From contig JAYMTF010000073.1 of NCBI GenBank assembly GCA_036897485.1, positions 1 to 58,207 of the forward strand: a stretch of DNA of 58,207 bases. Direction: 5' to 3'. Within the stretch, counting starts at the first letter, position 1. Each line of letters begins with the position of its first letter. The translations under genes were made by a program, and so were the position numbers. This stretch comes from Pelargonium nanum. Its lineage: Eukaryota > Streptophyta > Magnoliopsida > Geraniales > Geraniaceae. This document shows positions 12,341-23,023 of this stretch, piece by piece. The notes under the pieces were generated by a model that did no database searches, was not told the DNA's origin, and was given only the letters and a program-made list of their open reading frames with translations.

Positions 12341-14046
12341 TTTAGTTTATTCATTTTAGCCCTTTTTTTACAAGTCAATTTTTTATGATACTTATTAAAA
12401 CTAAAGCTCCGGTGTATCCCATAATTCCAAGAAAGGGGGCTTAACTACAAAAAATATTATGCTATGGATATTAGATCAGGATTCCGCTCTTAGTATAACA
12501 CAGGGAATAAAAAGGATAAGGAGAGTGCAAGAAGTTTTGCTTTATCCTACTAACCCGAGCGCTCTCTTTAGAAGCCTTAATATAGGAATTACCCTATTAC
12601 TACGAGTTACCTCTTAGGCTCAGTAAAAAATGCCTTGCGCTCTTGTGCGGTAATTCTCTGAACAAGTGTTTTAATAGTGTTTCTTAAAGCTTAAATTAAA
12701 GTAAAGAAGATTCCAGCTTTTAGTTCGTACATATAGAGTATCCACTTAATTTTAAGACTCTACTTACTAAAAGTTCGGAAGAATTTTGAGAGCCCCATAC
12801 AAATTAGTCTTATATGTAGGAAATATAAAGTGGTATTAGACTGGACTTTTGTAAGTATGAAGTTTTTGTTATAAGGCCTGCTAAAGAATGTAAAGATTAT
12901 CTAGTTGCAAAAAGTAAAATATCCAGGAATTGATCGACAAACTGAAATGGTAAATAGAAAGCTATAGGATTTCATTTATAGACGCAAATACTGAGTATAC
13001 TGAGGTTACATATTATAAAGGAGTTTATATACATACTACACTAGGGGGTCCCTTTTTTTGTAAAGGTTTGATATGGAATAGATAATTTATCTAAAATGAA
13101 TTGCATTTGAGAATGGGGTTCAGTTAACATATATGAAGGCTATTAGACGGGCTTTTTTTACATACGAACTAAGTAATTAATTTATTACAAGCACCTAATC
13201 AACGGAATACTTTATACACGGATTAAAGTATAATTTACTGATGATTTACTTCATAACTAGGTTACTCCACTTTAGTTGCTTCTCTACCAACATTTTCCTA
13301 GTATTCCATCGAGCGTTAGAACTTTAATTACTACTTTATTTAAACGGGAAATACTAGAAATATCCCTTGAACATTTTTTTTCTTAGAAACTTACTAATAA
13401 AAAAGTAATAAGCACCAAAATTGAAATAATTAGTGTACAATCCAGATTTCTTTATCTTGTTTAACAAGGTTTTATCCAAGGACTTGGTTAGATTCTATAA
13501 CTAAAATAGCAGAACGATTCATTTTTAGTACTTATTTGTTCTGTTTATTCAGCTTTACATTCAGTCTTACTTTTTTCAACTAAGTCCTTGAAACCTTATA
13601 AAATGTCATTGATTCAAAGCCCCTTCTACTGGCCTAGTCAAGAAATATCCTTTAAGTGGTAATGGAGAGGACTCGAGGTACCCATGCATATAAAATATCA
13701 AGCTAAATTTTTGTGGACTTTGTTATAATTAAGTCAATTACATACCAAAATGCATAGGTTATCTCTTTTACTTACTCTAGGTAACATTAAACTAGTGGTC
13801 ATTGAATAAAAATCCTTTATAAAAAAACTTTTGCTCTGTAAAGCTTTATTTGGCTTTCCTCTACCAGGCTACTTTTACCCAGGAAAGACTCGTCGGGTTT
13901 TATCGGGTAGTAGGCAAAAGTATCCCACCCATCCTGATAGGATCGATCTCTTACTGACATCTAATGGGATTTTTACAGGGATTTCTTGTAAGGCTCTCTT
14001 TTAGTCCCACAATGTCCGCGGAACCGTATAGAGAACTAAGCTTAGA
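12341..14046. other. Non-coding stretch, no gene seen
   Basis: No frame of 60 codons, no tRNA or rRNA block. The base composition returns to the A/T-balanced background after the T/G-rich patch. Confidence 0.65.
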
Positions 14047-14090
14047 TAACTCAAAAGCCGGACCTGGGGTTCGAATCTTGTCACCAGTAC
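14047..14090 (+). pseudogene. Short tRNA T-arm remnant
   Basis: CCTGGGGTTCGAATCTTGTC around 14062-14081 contains a canonical TTCGAAT T loop closed by G-C and two wobble pairs, followed by a CACCA sequence. ATAACTCAAAAGCC lies directly 5' and could be the end of a D arm, leaving no room for an anticodon arm. At most this is a truncated 3' tRNA fragment. Confidence 0.25.
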
Positions 14091-15185
14091 TGAATTTAAG
14101 TTATTAAAAACAGCGCAGAGATTCCCTTAGTTTTTAGGCAAGCTGTACTTTTTGATCACAAAATAAGCGAGCTGACTAAGGAAATTCTTCTTTTGTAATT
14201 TATGTGAATATTCTCAAGTTTCTATAATATTGCTGCCGAGATAAGGAGGATATTGCGTAGGTACTCATTGTTCTGATCGTTCTTATGATAGGGTTACCAG
14301 ATTTTATTTTCAGGAATAGGTTGTTTACGCTATATCTAACCCTTCTGCTTAGTGAGGCTTGATGCCCGGTTTGCATTGTCTTGTTTAACACTAAGCTTTA
14401 TTAAAAGTAATAAACTATTACCAGAGCTGGAGCTCCTTGAAGCGGCTGACCTCATATCACTAATAAATTTCTATTTACATATTTTTAATTCTTAACTTTT
14501 TAACAGCGGTATCCCTAAAAAGAATAAGGAAAAGTCTCTGGGTTTTTTATAATAGACCCAGCTTTAACTCCCTGACAAAAGCAATTTATCAGGAGAAACG
14601 ATACAATACAAGGTCTATATCAATGAGTATTCAAAGAATATTTGGTCAAGTACAAGAAGAAAAAAAACTACAAGAAATACCCATACAACTTCTTATTACC
14701 ATAAAGCTAGATTGTTATTATAAACATAATAAAAGTTTACCTTTATACTTAAATAAATATATCTTGCACTACTCTTAATGTTAAGTAGTTTTAATTCTCT
14801 ATATTCTTATAAACAAGAAAACTTTCTATAATATACTATATAAGAATCTATTCTATATAATAAATACCCCTGGATATCTTACTAAAGTTGGAATTAAGTT
14901 AGGCATAATCAAAACTTAGTTCCTTGTTTAGCATTAGGTCTACCCTGATATAGTAACAAACAAGATGACTATGAAGTCTCTACTTTTCTTAATTGGATAG
15001 GGAATAATAACAGTTACATGCTTTTTTAAACAAGCCCAGATATCCTATATTTGTAGCTTTTTAATCTGCCTTATACCTTTTTTGGTAAATTAGTACCTTG
15101 AGCCGATGATCTAACGCATCTAAAAAACTCTAATTCAGAAACTCTTAACTAGAAGGGTCTAGAGCTACCCCTTTAAATCGTTACT
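14091..15185. other. Non-coding stretch with one hairpin
   Basis: A perfect 6-bp stem CTGGGT/ACCCAG (14538-14543 with 14556-14561) encloses a 12-base T/A-rich loop. It could be a processing or stability hairpin, or chance. The 63-codon minus-strand frame at 14200-14391 is within chance expectation. No other feature seen. Confidence 0.55.
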
Positions 15186-15258
15186 GTAGATTAACACGGC
15201 TTGAACCAATGACACCCGCCTATTTGACGCAGTGCTCTACCAAGACTGAAATGAAATC
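15186..15258 (-). pseudogene. tRNA-like element, anticodon stem largely intact
   Basis: The minus strand carries TTTCAGTCTTGGTAGAGCA, a mutated D arm whose 3' half (TTGGTAGAGCA) matches the consensus. CTGCG and GGCGG can form an anticodon stem with four of five positions paired around the loop TCAAATA. TCATTGGTTCAAGCCGTG is a T arm in which only the closing G-C and two outer positions pair. The acceptor strands do not match. The loop register would give AAA at the anticodon. A shift by one or two bases would give GUC, an Asp-type reading, so identity is open. The T-arm phrase GTCATTGGTTCAAG is shared with 12055-12130 and with plastid-type Met and Thr tRNAs. Confidence 0.45.
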
Positions 15259-15857
15259 CTTTGGACAGATAAGGCTATTCTTGCTTATGGCCATCAGGGT
15301 TATGTTATATACCTCAATATAATATACAGTGTTTATTGCGTGTTAATTTATTGATAGGAATAAGCAAAGGTGTGGAACTGAGAGGGAGGGCCCCCATATT
15401 AACTCAAAATAAAGTCGGTGGATACTAAGGAAAAGACTCTATTGATTTCCTATATGGCCTTAAACCACCAAATCTCCAATACGAATAAATTGTAATTTAG
15501 GAAATAGGGGATAGACTCTTATTTAAACATGGATCTTTTACAAAAACTTATTGAAAAGAATCCACTATTACTTAGTAAAACAAAAATTCAAACTGAATCC
15601 TTATAAAATAGCTCCTTGTAGCGTATATACTATATATACTTATCGAGTTTCTTATGAAGTCAAGATTTTTATGATGTAAAAAGCTATCAAAAATGCTATT
15701 GAAATCCTGGATTCTATCTTAAAAAGAGTTAAGTACTTCCAAAAAAGGGACTATTTATAAGATAATTATGTATTTATTATCAGGATACTGGTTAATAAAG
15801 AAGTTTTTAGAAAGTATATCAACTTCCTCCCTCAGTCTTTTTCTTCTCAAAAGTGTT
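15259..15857. other. Non-coding stretch, no gene seen
   Basis: No feature identified between the two minus-strand tRNA-like elements. Confidence 0.6.
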
Positions 15858-15928
15858 ATAGCTAATAGGACTCGAACCCACAGTATTTCAACTCAGATTT
15901 TTTACTGCAACTAATAAACGGCTAGCTT
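15858..15928 (-). pseudogene. tRNA-like remnant (3' half)
   Basis: The minus strand has CTGTGGGTTCGAGTCC (about 15869-15884), a canonical T arm with G53-C61 and G52-C62 paired, running into CTATTAGC. A GCTAGCC segment about 70 bases on the 5' side is placed where an acceptor strand should start, and its GCTA can pair with the terminal TAGC. The D-arm and anticodon regions are unrecognisable. A similar T arm is at 51990-52065. Confidence 0.35.
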
Positions 15929-16138
15929 TGCTGATTTTATATCAGTTAAATTGAGTTCAAAACTCCGTACATTGAGTGAGATATTCTCGTCTTAGTTATA
16001 GTTTTGTTACTTTTAGATTTCTTAAAAGAATTCAACAAAAACACAAGATAGAAGGGATACCATAAATTACATACATAGAATTTCTTTGACTTTTAGCCTT
16101 CTTACAAGAATCATACTGAAATAGAGAACTTATTTTTC
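15929..16138. other. Non-coding spacer
   Basis: About 200 bases without any feature I can identify, upstream of the Lys-type tRNA-like element. Confidence 0.55.
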
Positions 16139-16212
16139 GGATGTATAGCTCAGTTGGTAGAGCATGTGGCTTTTAGCCTCACGGGTGTGGGTTCAAATCG
16201 GTTCTTTATGGG
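16139..16212 (+). tRNA. tRNA-Lys(UUU)-like gene, degenerate
   Basis: The length is canonical. Positions 1-7 are GGATGTA, then TA, a perfect D arm AGCTCAGTTGGTAGAGCA (stem GCTC/GAGC), and an anticodon stem TGTGG/CCTCA with four of five pairs. The loop is CTTTTAG, giving UUU with U33 present. The T loop TTCAAAT follows. This matches organellar and bacterial lysine tRNAs base for base through the D arm and anticodon loop. The 3' part is broken: the T stem (GTGGG against CGGTT) keeps little beyond G53-C61, and the expected 3' acceptor strand reads CTTTATG, which cannot pair with GGATGTA. A functional tRNA from the DNA as written is unlikely. It would need extensive editing, or it is a pseudogene. 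Confidence 0.6.
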
Positions 16213-18663
16213 TCTTTTCCTATGAATATTGACTAGCCCTAGAAAATTAAATAACTAGAATTCTTAATTAAGGCAGGCTTTTTTGGTATATTACTCTTAA
16301 TTTAATCAATCCCAGTTTTCTTTTATAGTTAGGAAAAGAGAGCCCACGAGGCATAGGAATTTCCTGTATACATACTTACAATTGATGATATATTTGTTAA
16401 GTTCAATATACTTTAGTATACTATATCCTAGAATTACCGTTTTTCTAAACAAGAAAGGCTGACGCTTGTCTTTACAACTTATTATGAAAGCTTTTGACTA
16501 ATCCTCACTCAGATTTTAACTATTCACTTCTAAGAAACACCTTATTATATGTTACAGCAAATTTCTAATATAATTAAGGATAAAGGCAGACATATACTAT
16601 CTATATGAAACTAAACATTATCTATTCTATTAATAGAATAACCTCTCGTGAAGTCTCTAAATCGTTATACTTTCAAAACAATCAGGGTAAGCCAGCCGTA
16701 TATACCACATAGGACTCTAGCTTTCAATCTAGTTTTTCGGGGATAGGCCACACGATTGGCAGTTGCCTGTCCCAAAGCCTAAGACCTTTGCTTAGTAAGA
16801 ATTGTTCTGTTTTATTTAACCATTTAAGTGAGACTTCCACTAGAAAAAAGGAGTAAGCTAGTTATCTCTTGAATCGCGGAGATTCTAATACCGGAATTAA
16901 TAACTCAGATTGCAGTAAGCACTTCACATATAGTCCGTAAGCCCCTTTTTCTTATTCTTCTTATTCTTAATGGGGCGGGCTCTGTTAAGAACTCCTGAAT
17001 CAAGGCAAAGGCTTTTTTAATAAGGGGATTTCTTCATGTCATGCTTTTAGGGTCCCGAGAAATATAAGGAATTCTAAAATTAAGGGTTCAAAGACCGTTA
17101 CGAAGGGTAATTTAAACATAGGAAATTCAATGTGGCTTCCAATCCCCAATCTAAACTCTTGATAAATGCTATTCTAGATGGTAACTAAAGGCTTTTTGGT
17201 TTTTAATTTAATGTGGATTCCTTTTCTTTAGTCTTTATTGAAAGTCTTTTCTTTTGAGCTAAGCCTTAGATCCGGTTTTGGGTAAGGTAACAAGTAAACG
17301 AGGTGCTATCCTTTTGGGGGTATTTTCCAAGTACAGGCTTTTCCTGAACAAGGTAGGATTTAACTGAATAACTAGGTCATCAATCAGGAGGCATGTCCTT
17401 TAAAAAGCTTTTTGGAAGAGTTAGTATTATAGGAATTAATAAAGTAAATTGCTTTTATGTTACTTTTGTTTATAGGGTTCCGAAACGGATTTAAAGTAGA
17501 AATTTATTAGTTATTTTATTAGAGTCTTTTTCAGGAATGCATCAGACAGGAATATAAGGGGTCTCGTTCTTCTCAAGTTCGGACTTCTAACAAGGGGTAC
17601 CCATGTTTTATTTTGCAGTTTACGGGATTGCCTGATTAGGGCTATGGTGGAACCCTTTATTATAAAAAAAAATCATATAGCTTATGATAAAACAACTCAA
17701 GTGGTAGAATTTCAGTACAAGAATTTGAGTGCAATCCAAAAATATACGGAGATCCCCTACGGAACATTCGTTACTTTTAACCCGGTTCTTGAATGCTTCG
17801 GATACTCCTAAACAATTACGGGGAACTTTTTAAGTACAGGAAATACTAAACCGACACTAAAGAAGGGCGCAGATATAAGGGATTTTGCCCATTTAGGAGT
17901 CTTTTACTAGGACTTGTTTTCCTTTTTTGTTAAGGAGGTAGCACCTAAAATAGGGTTTTCTAGCCTTTCGCTTATTCCAGAATTAAAAACGTGTGCAGTA
18001 GTACTTTCTTAAAGGGGCTTTCCCCTGTATTATCTAATGACTCTGAACAAAAACACTTAATTTATATAGTAAAAACTTCCGCAAATTAAAAGACAACAGG
18101 GTGTATTCCGTGTTATACAAAAACGTCCATAGAATCCGTTTTCAATAATAGATAAATAAGCCCTTTTCTTAGACAAGTGTCGATACATGGTAATGAATTA
18201 CCAACCAAAGAAGTAGGACCTTTTCATTTACTTAACAGGATTGTCCAAATAAAGAACAACCTGCTGGATTATATGAAAACCCTTCGCTATATAAAATTGA
18301 GTACAAAGGGATATTGCAATACAGAGGATTTCCTAAAGCAGGAAGAGCCCTAAATACCACAATTTGGCTTTAATAAAGCCGAGAAGCTTTTTTTCGATTA
18401 ATACACCCGGGTGACAGGAAATCCTTGGGTGTACCTTAGCGGCGACCTAGTTTGAAACTTCATAAGTGCTTTTCTATATGTGAATCCCTTTTTAGTCCGA
18501 AAGTATTGAGTACAACTAAAAGAAATCTCAGTTTTCTAAAGAAGAAATAAGGGGCTTAATTTTTGATGCTTGTAAATAGGACTATAATTACTAAAAAAGG
18601 AGTAAAAACTATAGGAATAAATAGTGTACCCAGCAGCTAAAAATATAGGAAAAGCCATAAAAA
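16213..18663. other. Non-coding stretch with short hairpins
   Basis: No gene. AGGGG-CTTT-CCCCT at 18013-18026 is a perfect 5-bp stem with a tetraloop. TACACCC (18402-18408) is inverted as GGGTGTA (18427-18433), and the first arm also lies inside a CACCCGGGTG palindrome. An AACTCAAGTGGTAGAAT segment near 17695 resembles a tRNA D arm, but nothing tRNA-like follows at the right spacing. Confidence 0.55.
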
Positions 18664-18731
18664 GTTATAAAATGCGGTAAAGCAATAGGTCTAGCATTAC
18701 TGTGCAAAGGTTCAAACCCAGCATATATAAC
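18664..18731 (+). pseudogene. Short tRNA-like element with paired acceptor ends
   Basis: GTTATAA (18664-18670) and ATATAAC (18725-18731) pair at six of seven positions and enclose about 54 bases. Next comes a small D arm, TGC-GGTAAA-GCA, with the GG of the D loop. The presumed anticodon loop CTAGCAT gives AGC with U33, or UAG if the register is shifted, on a weak stem. The T region GGTTCAAACCC has two closing G-C pairs. At 68 bases it is short, like some mitochondrial tRNAs with reduced D arms. The low-complexity acceptor (mostly A and T) weakens the call. It could be a real reduced tRNA or chance pairing around a T-arm fragment. Confidence 0.35.
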
Positions 18732-19074
18732 GTATCCGAGCTTGTTAGGTACTATGAATAACCCTAATCTTTGTACTTGGATTCGTTAGGTTTTAATAGT
18801 ACTCCTTTTAAAGTTTCACACTTATAAGATACCTTTTTAAGGATCTATAAAAATTGTAGGTTATTGCCCTTTTGAATTTAAGCTTTCTCCTGTCTAGGTC
18901 GCTCCTAGATGAAATTGTTTTCGCTAGTAGGAAATTCGAAGTTTCTGTCCCTTGTTTCTCCTTCGGTACAAAGTATTCTTAATCTCAACTTAATTAAAGA
19001 AGAACGCTTTTTTTCTGTTTTACGGTTATATATCTGCTAATTTTTGGGCGAAGAGAGAGCCCCGGCATTAAGAA
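18732..19074. other. Non-coding stretch upstream of the rRNA-like block
   Basis: No feature seen. The last 30 bases (GGCGAAGAGAGAGCCCCGGC) are locally GC-rich and could be part of the rRNA-derived segment, but I cannot align them to a large-subunit rRNA by eye. Confidence 0.5.
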
Positions 19075-19140
19075 GGAAAGGACACTTTCAGTAGCTAAAG
19101 GAATAGAACTCAACCGAGAAGTAGCGGCGAGCGAAAATGG
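19075..19140 (+). rRNA. Large-subunit rRNA domain I fragment
   Basis: AGTAGCGGCGAGCGAAA at 19120-19136 is the near-universal segment from domain I of bacterial, mitochondrial and plastid 23S-type rRNA. The nuclear-cytosolic version reads AGTAACGGCGAGTGAA, so this one is bacterial or organellar. Just upstream, GTAGCTAAAGGAATAGAACTCAACCGAGA aligns in order with the GTAGC..AGAGGAAAAGAAATCAACCGAGA region of such rRNAs. The 7 or so bases that normally separate CCGAGA from AGTAGCGG are missing, and so is the G-rich strand that normally pairs with them downstream (here AAATGG). No other rRNA domain was found on either side. It is therefore an isolated fragment: a pseudogene, or one piece of a fragmented rRNA. 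Confidence 0.7.
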
Positions 19141-19644
19141 ACATTAGTTGCTAAACGGATTTTGGACAAAAGTTCACAAATTGCTCCATATCCTGCCTGT
19201 ATGAAGGATACACAAATAAGTAAGGTAAGGAGGAGGATCGCCAGCTACTTATAATGATGGACAAGTCTAATTCCTGTTATAGAGTTTTTTCTAGGGTATC
19301 TTCCCTAATTGTTACGGGGCTATCACCTTCTGAGGCAAGAGCTTACAATTCTTTACAATACGTATTTGCGCGATAGGGATGTTATGCTTTTTGCTTTGAT
19401 TTATATTTTTTAAGATCCAACCTTTTGTAAGCTTTTCTATAATGTTCTTATTACGGATAACAAACAGAAGTTATACTAGTTTTAATAGATCCCCGGTCCT
19501 CCAGTAGGGCTACAGTAGTAACATCAACGGCCCATATATCCCCAGCTATCTGTAATATCTTAAATGAAATAAAATAAGTAACCCGGTTAGATCCACTTTT
19601 TCTTAAGTAAGAATATGAAATAGTTAGAATCCCTTAATGCCTCA
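19141..19644. other. Non-coding stretch after the rRNA-like block
   Basis: I looked here for the next conserved large-subunit rRNA segments (the GAACAAGTACCGTGAGGG region) and did not find them. No other feature seen. Confidence 0.55.
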
Positions 19645-19718
19645 AAGTTATGAGTTTAAACTGGTAGAACACGGGTTTCAACAAGAAAGTTACGTGGGTT
19701 CAAGTCCTTCTATACCCA
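19645..19718 (+). pseudogene. tRNA-like element with intact D arm and canonical 3' end
   Basis: The D arm GTTT-AAACTGGTA-GAAC has four pairs (one wobble). The T arm GTGGG-TTCAAGT-CCTTC pairs at four of five positions, one a wobble. The 3' acceptor strand reads TATACCC followed by A, a perfect tRNA ending that would need GGGTATA at the 5' end. The actual 5' heptamer is AAGTTAT or similar and pairs at only two positions. The anticodon region CGGGT-TTCAACA-AGAAA has no stem. The loop would place CAA at the anticodon. The 3' third is thus well kept and the 5' and anticodon parts are broken, the opposite of the element at 16139. The tract CTATACCCA is typical of the 3' end of plant mitochondrial tRNA-Lys. 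Confidence 0.5.
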
Positions 19719-22700
19719 GTGATAAACTCCTAAGTGTACTTTTATCTTTTACAGGATTTATAAAAAAGTAAAGGAATTGCTTTAATTATGCTAGCCGAGG
19801 CCTCCTTTCATAGATATTCTCTACGAGTAAGGTCTTAAATTAGATGTTTATACTAAGTAATATAAGAGACTTAACAACAGGTATAATTATCAATTACGTT
19901 AATAAAAAAAAGAAACCCTTAAGCTTTTTAATAAGCTGTTAGCTGCATACGAAAACAATTTAGCATCGCACAAGCTCTAGAGACTTAGTGTGAAGGCTTA
20001 CAAAACTATAGAGGTATTATATAAACCCAAGGCATAGCGCCCCGAAAGCTCCTTTTTTAGTATCAACCCTTGAAGTATTTAAAATTTTTTAGGCTCTCGT
20101 TAGTTTTCTAGTACTATTTGTTTTGAACCTTTATTTATTTTAGAGTCCAATCATTTCCTACAAGAATGCTCTAATATTAGGGTTAGGAAACACTAAAGCT
20201 CTTTTAAGAACACATTTAGAGTGCAACTTTAATCCCAATTTGTACAAACCTTAACCTTGCAAATTAGGAGTATTCAAAGTCATAATCAGCTACCTCCGGC
20301 GTTCTGGAAAAGGTAATAAGGTAATACTTTAATTTGGCAGCACTTTTTTTGGAACTAAGGGACTAATCAAAAGGTTCGGGTTCGGTTAACTAGCGCAAGG
20401 GCTCTGCAAACCCTCTACACTAAAAACAAAGCTTTTTTTAAAAGCCTTATTCTAGGCTCTTTGTAAATAAAAGAGGGACTTATTTAGAAGAAGAGCTATC
20501 CAATTGTCCCACTAAGATATAATAAAGACTTATTAAAATTAATTAGCGGCATTATTTCGATTTGTAAGTCAATCAGGTGTATACTTTATAGTGTAGAAGG
20601 GAAGCCCTGATTGAATAAACTCAAATAAAAGTCTTAGGTATCTCCACTCCTTCTCTATCTATTTCACCTGCATATTAAAAAGTTTGCCCATTATATAAGA
20701 TAGGGCTAAGGTAGAGAAACTTGCAAAAGTATTAACATGTCTTCAAAACCAGGAATATAGCTAGCAGCACCTATATTAGTTATATGCCGTAGATTCAAAG
20801 CCTAGAGTTTGTATATATAACAGGGCGCCTCTAAAAGCTGAATTATAGAAGTACTTTTAGAGTTGTTTATAACAAATTTTTAGAGACTTTGCTAAACAAT
20901 CCGGATTTTACGGAGATTCCATATTTGTAATTACTCTTACTCTAATTAATTCAAATTTAAATATTAGAGGTAGACAATCGCCCCATATTACCTATATTAT
21001 AATGTGTATAAAAAGCTAATTTCGCTTTTACTTAAGTTTTATGGCTATAATAAGATTCGGTGAGATCCTCAATTACCCGGAGGCATAGGGTCTATTTCTA
21101 CAAGCTAGCCTCCGTTTTATGAAGAGTTCTAATTAAGATTCTAGGATTTCAAGTTAAGTCCTTAGTAATAGTAGTTGGGGATTCCAGTCTAAATAAACTT
21201 ACAATTTCTTGTTAACTAAATCTTTGTACTTGAAAATATCTAATAAATAGTAAACGCGGGAGACCCAACCCCGGGCTTTCTGCACTAAATTAAGGTATCC
21301 CGGTAAACCAAGGATTCTTTTTAAGTTAAGTAAGGAATTTCCTGATATTTATTCATTTATTTAAGACATATAAAGGATATAGAAATGTATAACCAAATCG
21401 GCAAACCTTTAAGTTTATTTACACTACAATACAAACGGAGATATCTCTCTTCATTAGCACAAGTCCGAGTGTTCTCTGTTCTCCAAAAGGGCCCACTTGA
21501 CTTGTAAACTAAAAAAGTTGTTTCTTGACAGTAGGAAGGTAATAAACTCCTTTTGGATAGTTGACCCGGTAATCAAAATGAAAGGGGATTTGAGTTTTGA
21601 GAAGTAAGGTAAGCCCCCCGGTTTTTAATAGCTTTCTTATTATAGGGAGCTCCCCTAGTTGTTAACTTGCCCCCCTCTTATCCTGAGTACTTTTGTATAC
21701 TATAAGCAGTTCCTCGTGTTTAGGTTTGTTCAATCATAGTAAATCTAAACTTCACTAAATTCCCTAGAAGTACCCGTATTAAATGCCAGGAGTCTAGAAT
21801 TGCCATATCTTCTTTGTATTGAACCTTGTCAAGGAATCCTTATTATTTTAATTTGTTAATTAACACAGAAGTTTTGTCCCTTAACAAGTATGATTTTACA
21901 TTCTTTATTTCTATCAAACTAAACTACTCTTTGTTTGTTGGATTGACCGGGTATTGACTAGGAATTAGTAACCCTAGTTTAGTATAGTAGGTTTTTGAGG
22001 AGCTATATTGTGTAGTTATATAATCTTACGTTTCTGATCTACTTCTCTTATGTCGAGCATACTCGAATTAAATTAAAAAGTCTCTTAAGCGGCAAGGATT
22101 AGCTACTCTTACTAAGATCTACTTCCTAGGTTTTCTTATTCTTTATAAAATAACAAGTTTTTGTTGTATCGGTATTTTTCTCCTCAAGTTTCCGTAGAAA
22201 AGGGTACCAAAAAACAAAAATTGTCTTAAAAGTAGGGGTATCTATCTAGAAATTTTATAAAAAACAGGACCCCCCTTTTTTCCCTGTGGAAAAGCATGAG
22301 ACGGACTTCTAAAGCTTTGTGAAACATGTTTCAAATACGGGTTCTTTTTTTTGACGAGAGGCGCTATTAATGAATTTTAGGAAGAGTCCGTTATTAAGCA
22401 GAAATGAGAAGCGGTATCATTCTAAATCTTTATTCTTGGCATTTTCGTAACTCAGTATCTTTTTTTAAGGAATAAAAATTAGAAACAGAATAAGAACGGT
22501 TCGAGACTTTGTATGCCTATATTGACGATATGTGCCAGTGCTTTACCAAAGGTTAGAAAACCTTTTCAGGGCGCATTCTTAGTTGAATATTGGGGCTCAT
22601 TATAAGGATAAGGACTCAAAATAGGTAGGGATTCGCATGGTCTGTAGTCCCACTTTAGCTATAGAAATTTTGATGTTTCCGTTACTGGTTTCTAATTTGT

Positions 22701-22993
22701 TATTTAAACCGTTCCAGGAATTAAAAAAAATCTTTTTGCATGAAAGTTGAGATGACTACTAAACAAAAGATCTTGTACCTGATATTTCTCTTCTTAGTGA
22801 CCCCTTCTAAGCTTATCGACGAATCCTTTACTAGTAAGTGACTCGTGTTTTGAAAGTAGGGATTTTCTTATAACAATTCCTCTTTTCTATTGTAGGTAAT
22901 TCATGAGGCCCCTGCCTATCAATTCCCGGTTGAAAGAAATCCTTTTAACGGTGAATCTAACTTTAGAAAGATCTAGAGACAATAAATAGCAGC
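19719..22993. other. Non-coding stretch, no gene seen
   Basis: No gene. A 10-bp perfect palindrome GGGAGCTCCC lies at 21645-21654, and the second copy of AAGGAATCCTT at 21831-21841. The 71-codon frame starting at 22887 on the minus strand is within chance expectation and contains the tandem duplication described next. A D-arm-like GGTAAAGCAC on the minus strand near 22545 stands alone. Confidence 0.6.
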
Positions 22994-23023
22994 GTATATA
23001 GTAAGGAAGTATATAGTAAGGAA
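22994..23023. repeat. Perfect 2 x 15-bp tandem duplication
   Basis: GTATATAGTAAGGAA occurs twice in direct succession without a mismatch. By composition a perfect 15-bp tandem copy is far from expected by chance in 58 kb, so this records a recent local duplication, most likely replication slippage or error-prone end joining. Confidence 0.85.

Noticed and set aside
17690-17760. D-arm-like AACTCAAGTGGTAGAAT on the + strand
   Set aside because: No T arm or anticodon stem follows at tRNA spacing. Left as an isolated resemblance.
19768-19795. AAAGGAATTGCTTTAATTATG, recalling the small-subunit rRNA AAAGGAATTG region
   Set aside because: Only AAAGGAATTG matches. The invariant ACGGG that should follow is absent, and GGAATT words are common in this window.
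22495-22560. GGTTCGAGACTT on the + strand and GGTAAAGCAC on the minus strand close together
   Set aside because: The two tRNA-like words lie on opposite strands, so they cannot belong to one tRNA.
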